Shown: positions 10,049-19,184, counted from the stretch's first letter. The stretch is DNA of 64,000 bases from Streptomyces sp. NBC_01235 (GCF_035989285.1 NZ_CP108513.1:2666001-2730000), one strand, 5' to 3'. Translations and numbers: made by a program. The notes: generated by a model from the sequence alone, not told the origin.

Positions 10049-12480
10049 GAGGGCTGCTCCGAGGGCGTGACGGCGGTCTTGCGCAGGCCGCGCTCGATGC
10101 GGTCGGCGAGCCCCTGGGCCTCGTTGCCGAGGCCGGCCTGGGCGGGGGCCGCGGTGGCGCCGGTCGCGGTGGCCTCCGGGGCGGGCTGCGGGGTGTCGAC
10201 GGTACGTCCGTCGGCCCAGCCGGAGACGGCGTAGACGACGACGGGTGCGTCGGTGAGGACGGAGACCGTCCACGCGGCACGCTGCTTGTCGCCGAAGGCG
10301 GCGGCGACGGTGTCCTTCGCGGCGTACGGGCGGGGCATCAGGTCCGTCCGCTTGGTCAGGCCTTCCTTCGCGAAGCGGCCGTCGAGCGAGCGCATGGCGG
10401 CGGCGTCGGCCTTGGTGAACAGCAGGCCGACGGTGGTCACGTAGCTCTGGGTGGCGTCGGTGTAGGTGGCGCGCAGGAGCCGTGCGCAGCCGACGGGGTC
10501 GAGGACCTGCCGGAGCAGCGGGTCGAAGGCGTCGGCGCAGTTGCTGTCCGGGGCGACGGCGATCCGCGTCCAGGTCCGGTCGGCGCCGCCCGGCCCGGCG
10601 CCCTGTCCGTCGACCGTGGGCGGGAACAGCTGATCGACGGGCACGTTGTGCCACAGGCCGCCGGCGGTGACGTAGGTGCTGCGCTCAGCGCTGTCCCCCG
10701 AGTCCCCGACGAGCCAACTGCCGGTGACGGCACCGCCGATGAGTCCCAGTCCGAGGACGACACAGGCGGCGGCCGCGGCGGTGCGTCCCCGTCTGCCGAA
10801 GACCCGGGGGGTGTCGCCGTACCCCTCCGGCCGCGCGAACGTCACCACGGGGCGCGTGGCGCCGAGGGTGCCGCCCGGGGTCATGGGGGCGCTCCAGGAG
10901 AGGGCCGGATCGGGTCCGCTCGGCACGTCCGGGGCGATGTCGGGTCGCCTCGGGGCCTCCGGCACGGGGGGCGCGGGGGCCATGGGGGGCACGGTCGGCA
11001 CGGCCGGCACGAGGAAGTCGGGCTGGCGCACCGTCGCACCGGGACTCCAGGCCGGCCCGTCGTCCAGCCCCGGGGCCACCTGATGGTCGCCGCGGTCGCC
11101 ACCCCTGACACCCCCTGCCTCCGTCTCCTGCCGTCCCCGCCCGGGCGCGGGCACCCAACTGCGGGGCAGGGGCGTCCAGCCACTGTCGGAAGCGGAGGCG
11201 GGGGCGCTGTCCGGGCCGACGGAACGGGAGGGGGCCGAGGGAGCGGCGGTACCGGCGGAGCGGGCGTCGCCCGAGGCGTCGGGGCGGGAGTCGTCCCGGA
11301 CGGTGGACCGGGCGTCGCCCGAACCGGCGAGGCGTGAGCGCTCCCATCCGTCGGAACGGGCGGGGTGCGAAGAGCCGTCAAGTGGGCGACGCGAGCCGGC
11401 GGAGCCCTCGGGAGTGGAGCCGCTGGGCCCGGCAGGATGTGAGCCTTCCCGGTCGGCGGTCCGGGGCGCACCCGAACCGGCGCGGGCGCCGCCACCGCCC
11501 GAACCCACAAGGCGGGAGCCGTCGGAGCCCGCGGGGCGCGACCCCTCGCGGTCGGCAGGACGCGAGCCGTCCGAACCGGCGGGGCGAGGGCCAGGAGCAG
11601 CCGCGCCAGGCTGGGGGGTCCCGTTCGAGTCGGCCGGGCCGGGGGGCCGCCGAGGAGCCGCGCCGAAGGGACGGGAGGCGGCTGAGCCGGCCGGCCCCGA
11701 AGCGTCCGTGGCGGCGGCACGGGAGGGTGGCGCGCCGAAGAGACCGGCACTCGTCGGGGCAACGGAACCCGGACCACCCGAGGCCGCGGCACGGGAGGGA
11801 GCCGTGTCGGCGGGACCCGGCCCGTCCGAGGAGGCGGGACGGGACGCCGGCCTGGTGGGGCGAGGGGCTCGGCGGAAGTCGTGCGGCGGGGCCGGGCGGG
11901 GGACGTTGGGGGCGGCCGGGCGCTCTTCGGCTCGCACGGGCGCCCCCGTGTCGTCACGTCGGGAAGGCGAGGCAGGACGGGCCGGCTGAGGCGGGGTGTC
12001 CGGGAAGCGGGCCGACGCGGGCGGCGGGGGCGGAGTCATGGCGTCCGTGTGCTGAGCCCGCGGGTTGGCGATGCGGGGGCCGGTGCGGGGGGTGTCCGAG
12101 GAGGAGAGAAAGCCGTCCCTGCCTGTGCCCGCGTCCCCGGCGACCGGCGCTTCGGCCGGGCCCGTGGCCGCACGGCGCGCGGGCTCCTGCCCCACCGGAC
12201 CGGCGGATGCCGGACGGGCAGTGCCGCCCGCCGCCGGGCCCGTGGTCGACCAGCCGGCGGAGTTCCACTCCGCCGGGCCGGTGGCCGCAGGACGCGCGGG
12301 CTCGGGCTCCGCCTGGCCCCTGGTTCCCTCCTGGCCCGTCGTTTGCGGGTTCGGCGGGGTCGTGCCAGCTGTGGGGGGGTGCGGTGGTCGGGGTGGGGTT
12401 GTCGGGCGTGGGGGGACGACGGGGTGGGGAGGTACGTCCGGGCGCGGGGGGACCGAGGCGCGGCGTGCTTCCGTGCTCAT
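10045..12480 (-). CDS. Large Pro/Ser/Gly-rich single-pass membrane protein coupled to mycosin
   Basis: An 811-aa protein, not assigned to a known family. Residues 1 to about 570 are low complexity (Pro, Ser, Gly, Arg, Asp), including degenerate repeats of the SDGSRPAD/REGSRPAG type. One membrane helix follows (about 570-592, VVLGLGLIGGAVTGSWLV). A folded extracellular domain of about 215 residues contains two Cys (NCADAF and GCARLL) that could form a disulfide. The topology is cytoplasmic tail in, C-terminal domain out. The ATG at 12480 follows GGGGGG. Coupling to the mycosin gene suggests a partner or substrate-presenting role. This is inference. Confidence 0.8.
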   Translation of the reverse strand: MSTEARRASVPPRPDVPPHPVVPPRPTTPPRPPHPPTAGTTPPNPQTTGQEGTRGQAEPEPARPAATGPAEWNSAGWSTTGPAAGGTARPASAGPVGQEPARRAATGPAEAPVAGDAGTGRDGFLSSSDTPRTGPRIANPRAQHTDAMTPPPPPASARFPDTPPQPARPASPSRRDDTGAPVRAEERPAAPNVPRPAPPHDFRRAPRPTRPASRPASSDGPGPADTAPSRAAASGGPGSVAPTSAGLFGAPPSRAAATDASGPAGSAASRPFGAAPRRPPGPADSNGTPQPGAAAPGPRPAGSDGSRPADREGSRPAGSDGSRLVGSGGGGARAGSGAPRTADREGSHPAGPSGSTPEGSAGSRRPLDGSSHPARSDGWERSRLAGSGDARSTVRDDSRPDASGDARSAGTAAPSAPSRSVGPDSAPASASDSGWTPLPRSWVPAPGRGRQETEAGGVRGGDRGDHQVAPGLDDGPAWSPGATVRQPDFLVPAVPTVPPMAPAPPVPEAPRRPDIAPDVPSGPDPALSWSAPMTPGGTLGATRPVVTFARPEGYGDTPRVFGRRGRTAAAAACVVLGLGLIGGAVTGSWLVGDSGDSAERSTYVTAGGLWHNVPVDQLFPPTVDGQGAGPGGADRTWTRIAVAPDSNCADAFDPLLRQVLDPVGCARLLRATYTDATQSYVTTVGLLFTKADAAAMRSLDGRFAKEGLTKRTDLMPRPYAAKDTVAAAFGDKQRAAWTVSVLTDAPVVVYAVSGWADGRTVDTPQPAPEATATGATAAPAQAGLGNEAQGLADRIERGLRKTAVTPSEQPS

Positions 12481-12761
12481 GCACCCCCCGTTTCCTCGTG
12501 CCCGGGCCGTCGTTCTCGTACGCGGGCCGACGTGCGCTTGCCCGGCGGCCCGGCACGGACACGGTGGTCCCTCCGGGGCACGCATACCCGCACGGGCGGA
12601 CCGGCATCCCGACGCGGGCGCCCTGTCGGAGCCGTTCCTCCGTGCGTGCGCGTCACTCTACGGCTTGTTGCTGGGCAAACGGGAACCAGTCCGCGGCCCC
12701 GGGGGCTTCTGCCCGGAACGTCCCCCTACCCTGCGGTAATCCAGTCTGGCAGGCTTCGTTC

Positions 12762-13964
12762 ATGACTGCGCGCGCCGCCGACCGGGCCCGTTACGACCGG
12801 GCCACCGAGCATCTCGACGCACCTCTCGCGATCGTCGACCTGGAGGCATTCGACGCCAACGCGGAGGATCTCGTCCGCCGGGCCGGCGGGAAGCCGATCC
12901 GCGTGGCCAGCAAGTCCGTGCGCTGCCGGACGCTGCTGGAGCGCGTCCTGGCGAAGGACGGCTTCGCGGGCATCATGTCGTTCACCCTCGCCGAGTCCCT
13001 GTGGCTGGCGCGGTCGGGGTTCGAGGACATCCTGCTCGCCTACCCCTCCGCCGACAACACCGCCTTCGCGGAACTCGCCGCCGACCCCAAGCTCGCCGCC
13101 GCCGTCACCGTCATGGTCGACGACGTCGCCCAGCTCGACCTCATCGACTCCGCGCGCGCCGGCGGCACCGAAGTCATCCGTGTATGCCTGGAGTTGGACA
13201 CCTCGCTGAAGCTGCTGGGCGGACGGCTCCGGGTCGGCGCCCTGCGCTCGCCGCTGCACTCCCCCGCCCAGGTCGCCGACGTCGCGCGGGCGGTGGCCCG
13301 GCGGCCCGGCTTCAAGCTGGTGGGGATCATGGCGTACGAGGGGCATATCGCCGGTGTCGGTGACGCCGTCGCCGGGCGGCCTTTCCGGTCCCGGGCCATC
13401 CGGCTGATGCAGGCCACCGCCCGCCGTGAACTCGCCGAGCGGCGCGCCGCCGTGGTGCGCGCGGTGCGGGCCGTCGTGCCGGACCTGGAGTACGTCAACG
13501 GCGGCGGCACCGGCAGTGTGCAGCACACCGCCGCCGAGGACGCGGTCACGGAGATCGCGGCCGGGTCGGGACTGTACGTGCCGCGTCTCTTCGACAACTA
13601 CACGTCCTTCAGCGGGCGTCCGGCCGCCCTGTTCGCCCAGCCCGTCGTGCGCAGGCCGGGCGTCGGGATCGTGACCGTCCTGGGCGGCGGTTACCCGGCC
13701 TCCGGGGCCGCCGGACCCGACCGGCTGCCCGTGCCGTACCTCCCGGAGGGGCTGCGTTACGACCCTCAGGAGGGCCCCGGCGAGGTGCAGACGCCTCTCA
13801 TCGGCTCCCCCGCCGACGATCTGCTGATCGGCGACAAGGTGTGGTTCCGGCACGCGAAGGCCGGTGAGCTGTGCGAGCGGTTCGACGTGCTGCACCTCGT
13901 CGAGGGGGACGCGGTCACGGCGACCGTGCCCACCTACCGGGGCGAGGGTCACACGTTCCTCTGA
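12762..13964 (+). CDS. PLP-dependent amino-acid deaminase/aldolase (D-threonine aldolase-like)
   Basis: A 400-aa fold-type III PLP enzyme related to D-threonine aldolase, D-serine dehydratase and the alanine racemase N-domain. The PLP-binding Lys is in IRVASKSVRC (about residue 46). The phosphate-binding region lies near VNGGGTGSVQ and the C-terminal beta domain (about 290-400) ends HLVEGDAVTATVPTYRGEG. Substrate cannot be fixed from sequence. The ATG at 12762 is chosen; a 281-nt gap upstream shows no other gene. It is convergent with the SDR gene. Confidence 0.85.
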   Translation: MTARAADRARYDRATEHLDAPLAIVDLEAFDANAEDLVRRAGGKPIRVASKSVRCRTLLERVLAKDGFAGIMSFTLAESLWLARSGFEDILLAYPSADNTAFAELAADPKLAAAVTVMVDDVAQLDLIDSARAGGTEVIRVCLELDTSLKLLGGRLRVGALRSPLHSPAQVADVARAVARRPGFKLVGIMAYEGHIAGVGDAVAGRPFRSRAIRLMQATARRELAERRAAVVRAVRAVVPDLEYVNGGGTGSVQHTAAEDAVTEIAAGSGLYVPRLFDNYTSFSGRPAALFAQPVVRRPGVGIVTVLGGGYPASGAAGPDRLPVPYLPEGLRYDPQEGPGEVQTPLIGSPADDLLIGDKVWFRHAKAGELCERFDVLHLVEGDAVTATVPTYRGEGHTFL

Positions 13965-13976
13965 GCCCCGGAGCGC

Positions 13977-14768
13977 CTACAGCGGGGTGACGTACGCGCC
14001 GGCGATCCCGCCGTCCACCAGGAAGTCGGTGGCGTTGACGAACGAGGAGTCGTCGCTGGCCAGGAAGGCGACGGCGGCGGCGATCTCCTCGGCCTCGGCG
14101 AACCGGCCCACCGGGATGTGGACCAGTCGACGGGCCGCCCGCTCGGGGTCCGTGGCGAACAGCTCCTGCAGGAGCGGGGTGTTGACCGGCCCCGGGCAGA
14201 GGGCGTTCACGCGGATGCCCTCCCGCGCGAACTGCACGCCCAGCTCACGGGACATGGCCAGTACACCGCCCTTGGACGCCGTGTACGAGATCTGGGAGGT
14301 CGCCGCGCCCATCCTCGCCACGAACGACGCCGTGTTGATGATGGAGCCTTTGCCCTGGCGCCGCATGTAGGGGATGGCGGCCTTGCAGCACAGGTACACG
14401 GAGGTCAGGTTGACCTCCTGGACGCGCTTCCAGGCCTCGAGGCCGGTCTCCAGGATGGAGTCGTCGTCGGGCGGAGAGATGCCCGCGTTGTTGAAGGCGA
14501 TGTCGACGCTGCCGTAGGTGTCGTACGCCGTCTTGAACAGCGCCTCGACCTGCTCCGGGTCGGTCACGTCGACCTTCACGAAGGTCCCGCCGATCTCCTC
14601 GGCGGCCGCCTTGCCGCGGGCCTCGTCGACGTCGCCGCAGACGACGTGCGCGCCCTCGGAGGCGAGTCGGCGCGCGGTGGCGAGGCCGATGCCGCTACCG
14701 GCGCCGGTGATGACGGCCGTCCGGCCGACGAGACGGCGGCAGACGATGTCAGGGGTCTGAGCGGTCAC
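13977..14768 (-). CDS. Short-chain dehydrogenase/reductase
   Basis: A 263-aa classical SDR. The cofactor site is TGAGSGIG (residues 21-28), with the Asp of CGDVDEARGK favouring NAD(H). The catalytic Ser/Tyr/Lys are in the ASFVARMG and SYTASKGG region, and NNAG is present. The ATG overlaps the aldehyde dehydrogenase stop by 4 nt, placing it third after the GlnA4-type synthetase and the dehydrogenase. It probably handles an alcohol or aldehyde intermediate in the same amine pathway. Confidence 0.87.
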   Translation of the reverse strand: MTAQTPDIVCRRLVGRTAVITGAGSGIGLATARRLASEGAHVVCGDVDEARGKAAAEEIGGTFVKVDVTDPEQVEALFKTAYDTYGSVDIAFNNAGISPPDDDSILETGLEAWKRVQEVNLTSVYLCCKAAIPYMRRQGKGSIINTASFVARMGAATSQISYTASKGGVLAMSRELGVQFAREGIRVNALCPGPVNTPLLQELFATDPERAARRLVHIPVGRFAEAEEIAAAVAFLASDDSSFVNATDFLVDGGIAGAYVTPL

Positions 14769-16144
14769 TGTGCGGGGCCCTCCGTGCTGATGAAGACGTT
14801 CTTGGTTTCGGTGAAGGCGGTCAGGGCGTCCGGACCCAGCTCACGGCCGACGCCGGACTGCTTGAAGCCGCCGAAGGGAGTCCAGTAGCGGACGCTGGAG
14901 TGGGAGTTGACGGACAGGTTCCCGGCACGCACGGCCTGCGAGACACGCAGGGCGCGGCCGACGTCGCGGGTCCAGATGGAGCCGGAGAGGCCGTAGGGGG
15001 TGTCGTTGGCGAGCCGGATCGCGTCCGTCTCGTCGGTGAAGGGCAGGAGCACGGCGACCGGGCCGAAGATCTCCTCGCGGGCCGCGTCGGAGTCGGGCGC
15101 GGCACCCGTGAGGACGGTCGGCGGGAACCAGAAGCCGGGGCCGTCGGGGGCGGTGCCGCGCAGCGCCTGGGCGTCGTCCGGGACGAACGACCGTACGCGG
15201 TCCACCTGTTGGCGGGAGATCAGCGGGCCCATCCGGGTCGCCTCGTCGGCCGGGTCGCCGACCACCACGGCCGACAGTTCCCGCGCGAGATGGTCGGCCA
15301 CCTCGTCGTACACCGACTCCTGGACGAGGATGCGGGTGCGGGCACAGCAGTCCTGGCCGGAGTTGTCCAGGAAGGAGAACGGGTCGACCGCCGCCTTCAG
15401 GTCGGCGTCCGCGAAGACGACGTTCGGGCTCTTGCCGCCGAGTTCCAGGGTGACCGGCTTGACCTGCCGGGCACAGCGCTCCATGACCTCGCGGCCGGTG
15501 CGGGTGGAACCGGTGAACACGATCTTCGCGACGCCCGGGTGGTCGACGAGCGCGCGTCCGGTGACCGCGCCGTAGCCGGGGAGGACCTGGAAGAGGTGTT
15601 CGGGCAGGCCCGCCTCCAGGGCGAGTCCGGCCAGGCGCAGGGCGGTGAGCGGGGTGGTCTCGGCGGGCTTGAGGAGGACCGCGTTGCCGGCGGCGAGGGC
15701 CGGGAAGGAACCCCAGGCCGCGATCGGCATCGGGAAGTTCCAGGGGGCGATCACGCCGACCACGCCGAGAGGCTCGTGGAAGGTGACGTCCCAGCCGCCG
15801 GGTACGGGGATCTGGCTGCCGAGGAGCCGTTCGACGCCACCGGCCGCGTAGAGCAGCAGGTCGCGGGCGTTGCGGGCCTCCCAGCGGGCGTTGCCGAGGA
15901 GGTGGCCGGCCTCACGGACCTCCAGTTGGGCCAGTTCCTCCAGGTGCGCGTCGACGACGTCGGCGAAGCGGCGCAGCAGCCGGGCGCGGTCGGCGGGGGC
16001 GGCGGCCGCCCAGGCCGTCCGGGCGGCGCTCGCGCGGGCGACCGCGCGGTCCACGTCGGCCGCGTCGGCGGCGGGGACGGTGGCGACCACCTCCTCGGTG
16101 GCGGGGTTGAGGACGATCAGCTCGTGCGGGTGCCGGTAGGACAC
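14765..16144 (-). CDS. NAD(P)-dependent aldehyde dehydrogenase
   Basis: A 459-aa member of the aldehyde dehydrogenase superfamily. The oxyanion Asn is in PWNFP (about 134-138), the general base is Glu234 in LELGGKSP, and the nucleophile is Cys266 in SGQDCCAR. The full-length core is present. It sits 19 nt downstream of the GlnA4-type gene and overlaps the SDR gene, forming one operon. The likely role is oxidation of a gamma-glutamylated amino-alcohol-derived aldehyde before removal of glutamate. Confidence 0.92.
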   Translation of the reverse strand: MSYRHPHELIVLNPATEEVVATVPAADAADVDRAVARASAARTAWAAAAPADRARLLRRFADVVDAHLEELAQLEVREAGHLLGNARWEARNARDLLLYAAGGVERLLGSQIPVPGGWDVTFHEPLGVVGVIAPWNFPMPIAAWGSFPALAAGNAVLLKPAETTPLTALRLAGLALEAGLPEHLFQVLPGYGAVTGRALVDHPGVAKIVFTGSTRTGREVMERCARQVKPVTLELGGKSPNVVFADADLKAAVDPFSFLDNSGQDCCARTRILVQESVYDEVADHLARELSAVVVGDPADEATRMGPLISRQQVDRVRSFVPDDAQALRGTAPDGPGFWFPPTVLTGAAPDSDAAREEIFGPVAVLLPFTDETDAIRLANDTPYGLSGSIWTRDVGRALRVSQAVRAGNLSVNSHSSVRYWTPFGGFKQSGVGRELGPDALTAFTETKNVFISTEGPAQ

Positions 16145-16163
16145 GACAAGGACCTGTGACCTT

Positions 16164-17534
16164 TCAGAGGCGTTCGAAGGAGCGGCGCAGCTCCCAGTCG
16201 GTGACCGCGGCGTCGAAGGCCTCCAGCTCGACGCGGGCCATGTTGCGGTAGTGCGCGACGACCTCCTCGCCGAAGGCGGCCAGGGCGATCGGACTGTTCG
16301 CCCAGAGCTCGGCGGCCTCGCGGAGCGTGGTGGGGACGTGCGCGTAGTCGCCGGCGTAGGCGTTGCCGGGGCAGGCGTCGGGCAGCTCCAGCTTGTGCTC
16401 GATCCCGTACAGCCCGGCCGCCACCAGGCCGGCGACCGCGAGGTGGGGGTTGACGTCCCCGCCGGGCAGCCGGTTCTCGAAGCGCATCGAGCGGCCGTGG
16501 CCGACGATCCGCAGCGCGCAGGTGCGGTTGTCGTAGCCCCAGGCGACGGCGGTCGGGGCGAAGGAGCCCGGCTGGAACCGCTTGTAGGAGTTGATGTTGG
16601 GGGCGTAGAGGAGGGAGAAGTCGCGCAGGGCGGCCAGCTGTCCGGCGAGGAAGTGCCGCATGACGTCGGACATGCCGCCCGGGTCCTCGGGCGTGCCGGC
16701 CATGACGTTACGGCCGTCCGCGTCCGTCAGCGACAGGTGGATGTGGCAGGAGTTGCCCTCGCGCTCGTTGTACTTGGCCATGAAGGTCAGCGAGACGCCC
16801 TCCTGGGAGGCGATCTCCTTGGCGCCGGTCTTGTAGATCGCGTGCTGGTCGCAGGTGACCAGGGCCTCGTCGTAGCGGAAGGCGATCTCGTGCTGGCCGG
16901 GGTTGCACTCGCCCTTGGCGGACTCGACGGTGAGACCGGCGCCGGCCATCTCGTTGCGGATGCGGCGCAGCAGCGGCTCGATGCGGCCGGTGCCGAGGAC
17001 CGAGTAGTCGATGTTGTACTGGTTGGCCGGGGTGAGTCCGCGGTAGTTCGCGTCCCAGGCGGCCTCATAGCTGTCCTTGAAGACGATGAACTCCAGCTCG
17101 GTGCCGACCTGGGCGGTGAAGCCGTGCTCGGCGAGGCGCTCCAGCTGGCGGCGCAGGATCTGGCGCGGGGCGGCGACCACGGGCGAGCCGTCGTTCCAGC
17201 CGAGGTCGGCGATCAGCATGGCCGTACCGGCGTTCCAGGGCACGCGGCGCAGGGTGGACAGGTCGGGGCGCATGGCGAAGTCGCCGTAGCCGCGCTCCCA
17301 GGAGGACATGGCGTACCCGTCGACGGTGTTCATCTCCGTGTCGACCGCGAGGAGGTAGTTGCAGCCCTCGGTGCCGTGCCGGAGGACCTCGTCGAGGAAG
17401 AATCCGGCGGCGAACCGTTTGCCCTGGAGACGGCCTTGCATGTCGGGGAAGGCCAGGACGACAGTGTCGATCTCACCGCTCGCGACGAGAGCGTGCAGCT
17501 CCTCGACACTGAGCGGGGGTGTGCGGTCTGCCAC
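16164..17534 (-). CDS. glnA4: GlnA4-type gamma-glutamyl-amine synthetase (glutamine synthetase family)
   Basis: A 456-aa glutamine synthetase-like ligase. The N-terminal beta-grasp contains FPDMQGRLQGKRF and the catalytic barrel contains NSCHIHLSL, PTAVAWGYDNRTCALRI and RFENRLPGGDVNPHLA. The adenylylation Tyr loop of true GlnA is absent (the region reads LPDACPGNAYAGDY). In S. coelicolor the syntenic GlnA4 (SCO1613) was reported to make gamma-glutamylethanolamide for ethanolamine use. The same neighbours (ALDH, SDR, FadR-type regulator, C26 hydrolase) support that role here. It is divergent from the regulator, with an operator candidate between them. Confidence 0.88.
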   Translation of the reverse strand: MADRTPPLSVEELHALVASGEIDTVVLAFPDMQGRLQGKRFAAGFFLDEVLRHGTEGCNYLLAVDTEMNTVDGYAMSSWERGYGDFAMRPDLSTLRRVPWNAGTAMLIADLGWNDGSPVVAAPRQILRRQLERLAEHGFTAQVGTELEFIVFKDSYEAAWDANYRGLTPANQYNIDYSVLGTGRIEPLLRRIRNEMAGAGLTVESAKGECNPGQHEIAFRYDEALVTCDQHAIYKTGAKEIASQEGVSLTFMAKYNEREGNSCHIHLSLTDADGRNVMAGTPEDPGGMSDVMRHFLAGQLAALRDFSLLYAPNINSYKRFQPGSFAPTAVAWGYDNRTCALRIVGHGRSMRFENRLPGGDVNPHLAVAGLVAAGLYGIEHKLELPDACPGNAYAGDYAHVPTTLREAAELWANSPIALAAFGEEVVAHYRNMARVELEAFDAAVTDWELRRSFERL

Positions 17535-17598
17535 GGGAGGGCCTCCTCAGGCTTCCTCGGCTTCTTTCGCCGCTATGGCTCGGGCGGCCGGGAGCCAT

Positions 17599-17621
17599 AA
17601 GGTATTGCGGAGAACCATTGC
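17599..17621. promoter_or_regulatory. Operator candidate 1 for the FadR-type regulator
   Basis: GGTAT-N9-CCATTGC lies in the 108-nt gap between glnA4 and the regulator. It shares the same 21-nt spacing and both arms with a second site at 18381-18401, just upstream of the hydrolase gene. FadR-type GntR proteins bind such GGT...ACC inverted sites. Confidence 0.5.
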
Positions 17622-17642
17622 TTGGGAAGGGGGCGCGGCCAG

Positions 17643-18377
17643 ATGTCGGTGGACGCTGACGGCGGACCGGACGACCGGTTGACGCCGGTCCTGCGGCCGG
17701 TGCGGGCCGGGAACGGCTTCGAGGAGGCGCTGGAGCAGATCCTGCAGGTCGTGCGGCTGGGCCTGGTACCGGGGGGCGAACGGCTGCCGGCCGAGCGGGA
17801 TCTGGCGGAGCGGCTCGGGATCAGCCGGGTGACGCTGCGCGAGGTGCTGAAGGTTCTCCAGGACCAGGGACTGGTCGAGTCCCGCCGGGGTCGCTACGGC
17901 GGAACGTTCGTGCTGCCTCGCGCGGACGCCCGCGGCGAGGACGAGCTGCGGCGGCGGATCGCCGAGGTCGACATCGAGGACGTCCTGCGCTTCCGTGAGG
18001 TGCTGGAGGTGGGCGCGGCGGGCCTGTGCGCGACGCACGGGCTGACGGACGAACAGACGGAGCGGCTGCGCGACGCCCTCGCCCGCACCCAGGACGCGCC
18101 GCTCACCGACTACCGCCGCCTGGACACGATGCTCCACCTCACCCTGGCCGAGCTGTGCGGCTCGCCGTCGCTGACCTCGCGGTACGCGGCGGTGCGGGCC
18201 ACGGTGAACGACCTGCTCGACTGCATCCCGCTCCTCGTGCGCAACCTGGAGCACTCGCAGCGCCAGCACACCGCGCTGGTGGAGGCCGTACTGGACGGCG
18301 ACGCGGACGGCGCGCGGGAGATGATGCGGGAACACTGCGCGGGGACGGCGGCCCTGCTCAGGGGCTTCCTGGCATGA
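17643..18377 (+). CDS. FadR-type GntR transcriptional regulator
   Basis: A 244-aa regulator with an N-terminal winged helix (about 25-85: PAERDLAERLGISRVTLREVLKVLQDQGLVE) and an all-helical FCD ligand domain (about 95-230). His residues of that domain (LHLTLAELCG, REHCAG) could hold a metal. The ATG follows AAGGGGG. It is divergent from glnA4 and 40 nt ahead of the C26 hydrolase, so it probably controls both and itself. The ligand is unknown, plausibly a gamma-glutamyl amine. Confidence 0.88.
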   Translation: MSVDADGGPDDRLTPVLRPVRAGNGFEEALEQILQVVRLGLVPGGERLPAERDLAERLGISRVTLREVLKVLQDQGLVESRRGRYGGTFVLPRADARGEDELRRRIAEVDIEDVLRFREVLEVGAAGLCATHGLTDEQTERLRDALARTQDAPLTDYRRLDTMLHLTLAELCGSPSLTSRYAAVRATVNDLLDCIPLLVRNLEHSQRQHTALVEAVLDGDADGAREMMREHCAGTAALLRGFLA

Positions 18378-18401
18378 AATGGTATGCGTACGATCCATTG
18401 C
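18378..18401. promoter_or_regulatory. Operator candidate 2 for the FadR-type regulator
   Basis: AATGG-N12-CCATT lies between the regulator stop and the hydrolase ribosome site. It aligns with the site at 17601-17621 over 21 nt without gaps (14 identities, both arms conserved). Confidence 0.5.
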
Positions 18402-18417
18402 GGGAGCGGGAGGTCAG

Positions 18418-19131
18418 ATGACGGACGGCAGCCGGCCGCTGATCGGCGTCAGTACGTACCTGGAGGCCGGGGCGCGCTGGGGCGTGTGGGAGCTGGACGC
18501 GGCGCTGCTGCCCGCCGGGTACCCGCGGCTCGTGCAGCGGGCCGGCGGGCTCGCCGCGATGCTCCCGCCGGACGCGCCCGAGCACGCGGCGGCGACCGTG
18601 GCCCGCCTGGACGGCCTGGTGATCGCGGGCGGCCCCGACGTCGAGCCCGTCCGCTACGGCGCCGAGCCCGACCCCCGCACCGGGCCGCCGGCGCGGGAGC
18701 GGGACGCGTGGGAGCTGGCCCTGATCGAGGCGGCGCTGGCGGCGGAGGTCCCGCTGCTGGGCATCTGCCGGGGCATGCAGCTGCTGAACGTCGCGCTCGG
18801 CGGCACCCTGACTCAGCACATGGACGGGCACGCCGAGGTCGTCGGCGTCTTCGGACACCACCCGGTCAAGCCGGTCCCGGGCACGCTGTACGCCGAGGTC
18901 GTCGCGGAGGAGGCCTCCGTGCCGACCTATCACCACCAGGCGGTGGACCGTCTCGGTGCGGGCCTGGTCCCGTCTGCGTACGCGGCGGACGGCACCGTGG
19001 AGGCCGTCGAGCTCCCGTCGGCCACCGGCTGGGTCCTGGGGGTGCAGTGGCATCCGGAGATGGGCGAGGACGTACGGGTGATGCGCGCCCTGGTGGACGC
19101 GGCGCAGTCCTTCAGCCCGTCCGGCGTGTGA
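18418..19131 (+). CDS. Gamma-glutamyl amide hydrolase (class I glutamine amidotransferase-like, peptidase C26)
   Basis: A 237-aa PuuD-like hydrolase that should split glutamate from gamma-glutamylated amine products. The nucleophile is Cys117 in LGICRGMQLLNV; the triad His212 and Glu214 are in VQWHPE. The ATG at 18418 follows GGGAGG. It closes the cluster: synthetase, oxidation, hydrolysis. Downstream is a G/C hairpin before a convergent LysR gene. Confidence 0.9.
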   Translation: MTDGSRPLIGVSTYLEAGARWGVWELDAALLPAGYPRLVQRAGGLAAMLPPDAPEHAAATVARLDGLVIAGGPDVEPVRYGAEPDPRTGPPARERDAWELALIEAALAAEVPLLGICRGMQLLNVALGGTLTQHMDGHAEVVGVFGHHPVKPVPGTLYAEVVAEEASVPTYHHQAVDRLGAGLVPSAYAADGTVEAVELPSATGWVLGVQWHPEMGEDVRVMRALVDAAQSFSPSGV

Positions 19132-19163
19132 GGACGAGGCCCTTTCGGGGTCGCAGCGGGGGT

Positions 19164-19184
19164 CTGGGGGGCCACAGCCCCCTA
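19164..19184. terminator. Hairpin between convergent genes
   Basis: GGGGG, a short loop, then CCCCC lies between the hydrolase stop and the convergent LysR stop. It lacks a T run. A short GGACG tandem stretch follows to about 19215. Confidence 0.45.

Noticed and set aside
10045..12480. Degenerate Gly/Ser/Pro repeats taken as a possible CRISPR or satellite array
   Set aside because: Units vary in length and sequence, keep the reading frame and have no spacers.
11334..12761. Long plus-strand frame joined upstream of the PLP aldolase gene
   Set aside because: It is antisense to the Pro-rich membrane protein and has no ribosome site; the aldolase homology begins only at the ATG at 12762.
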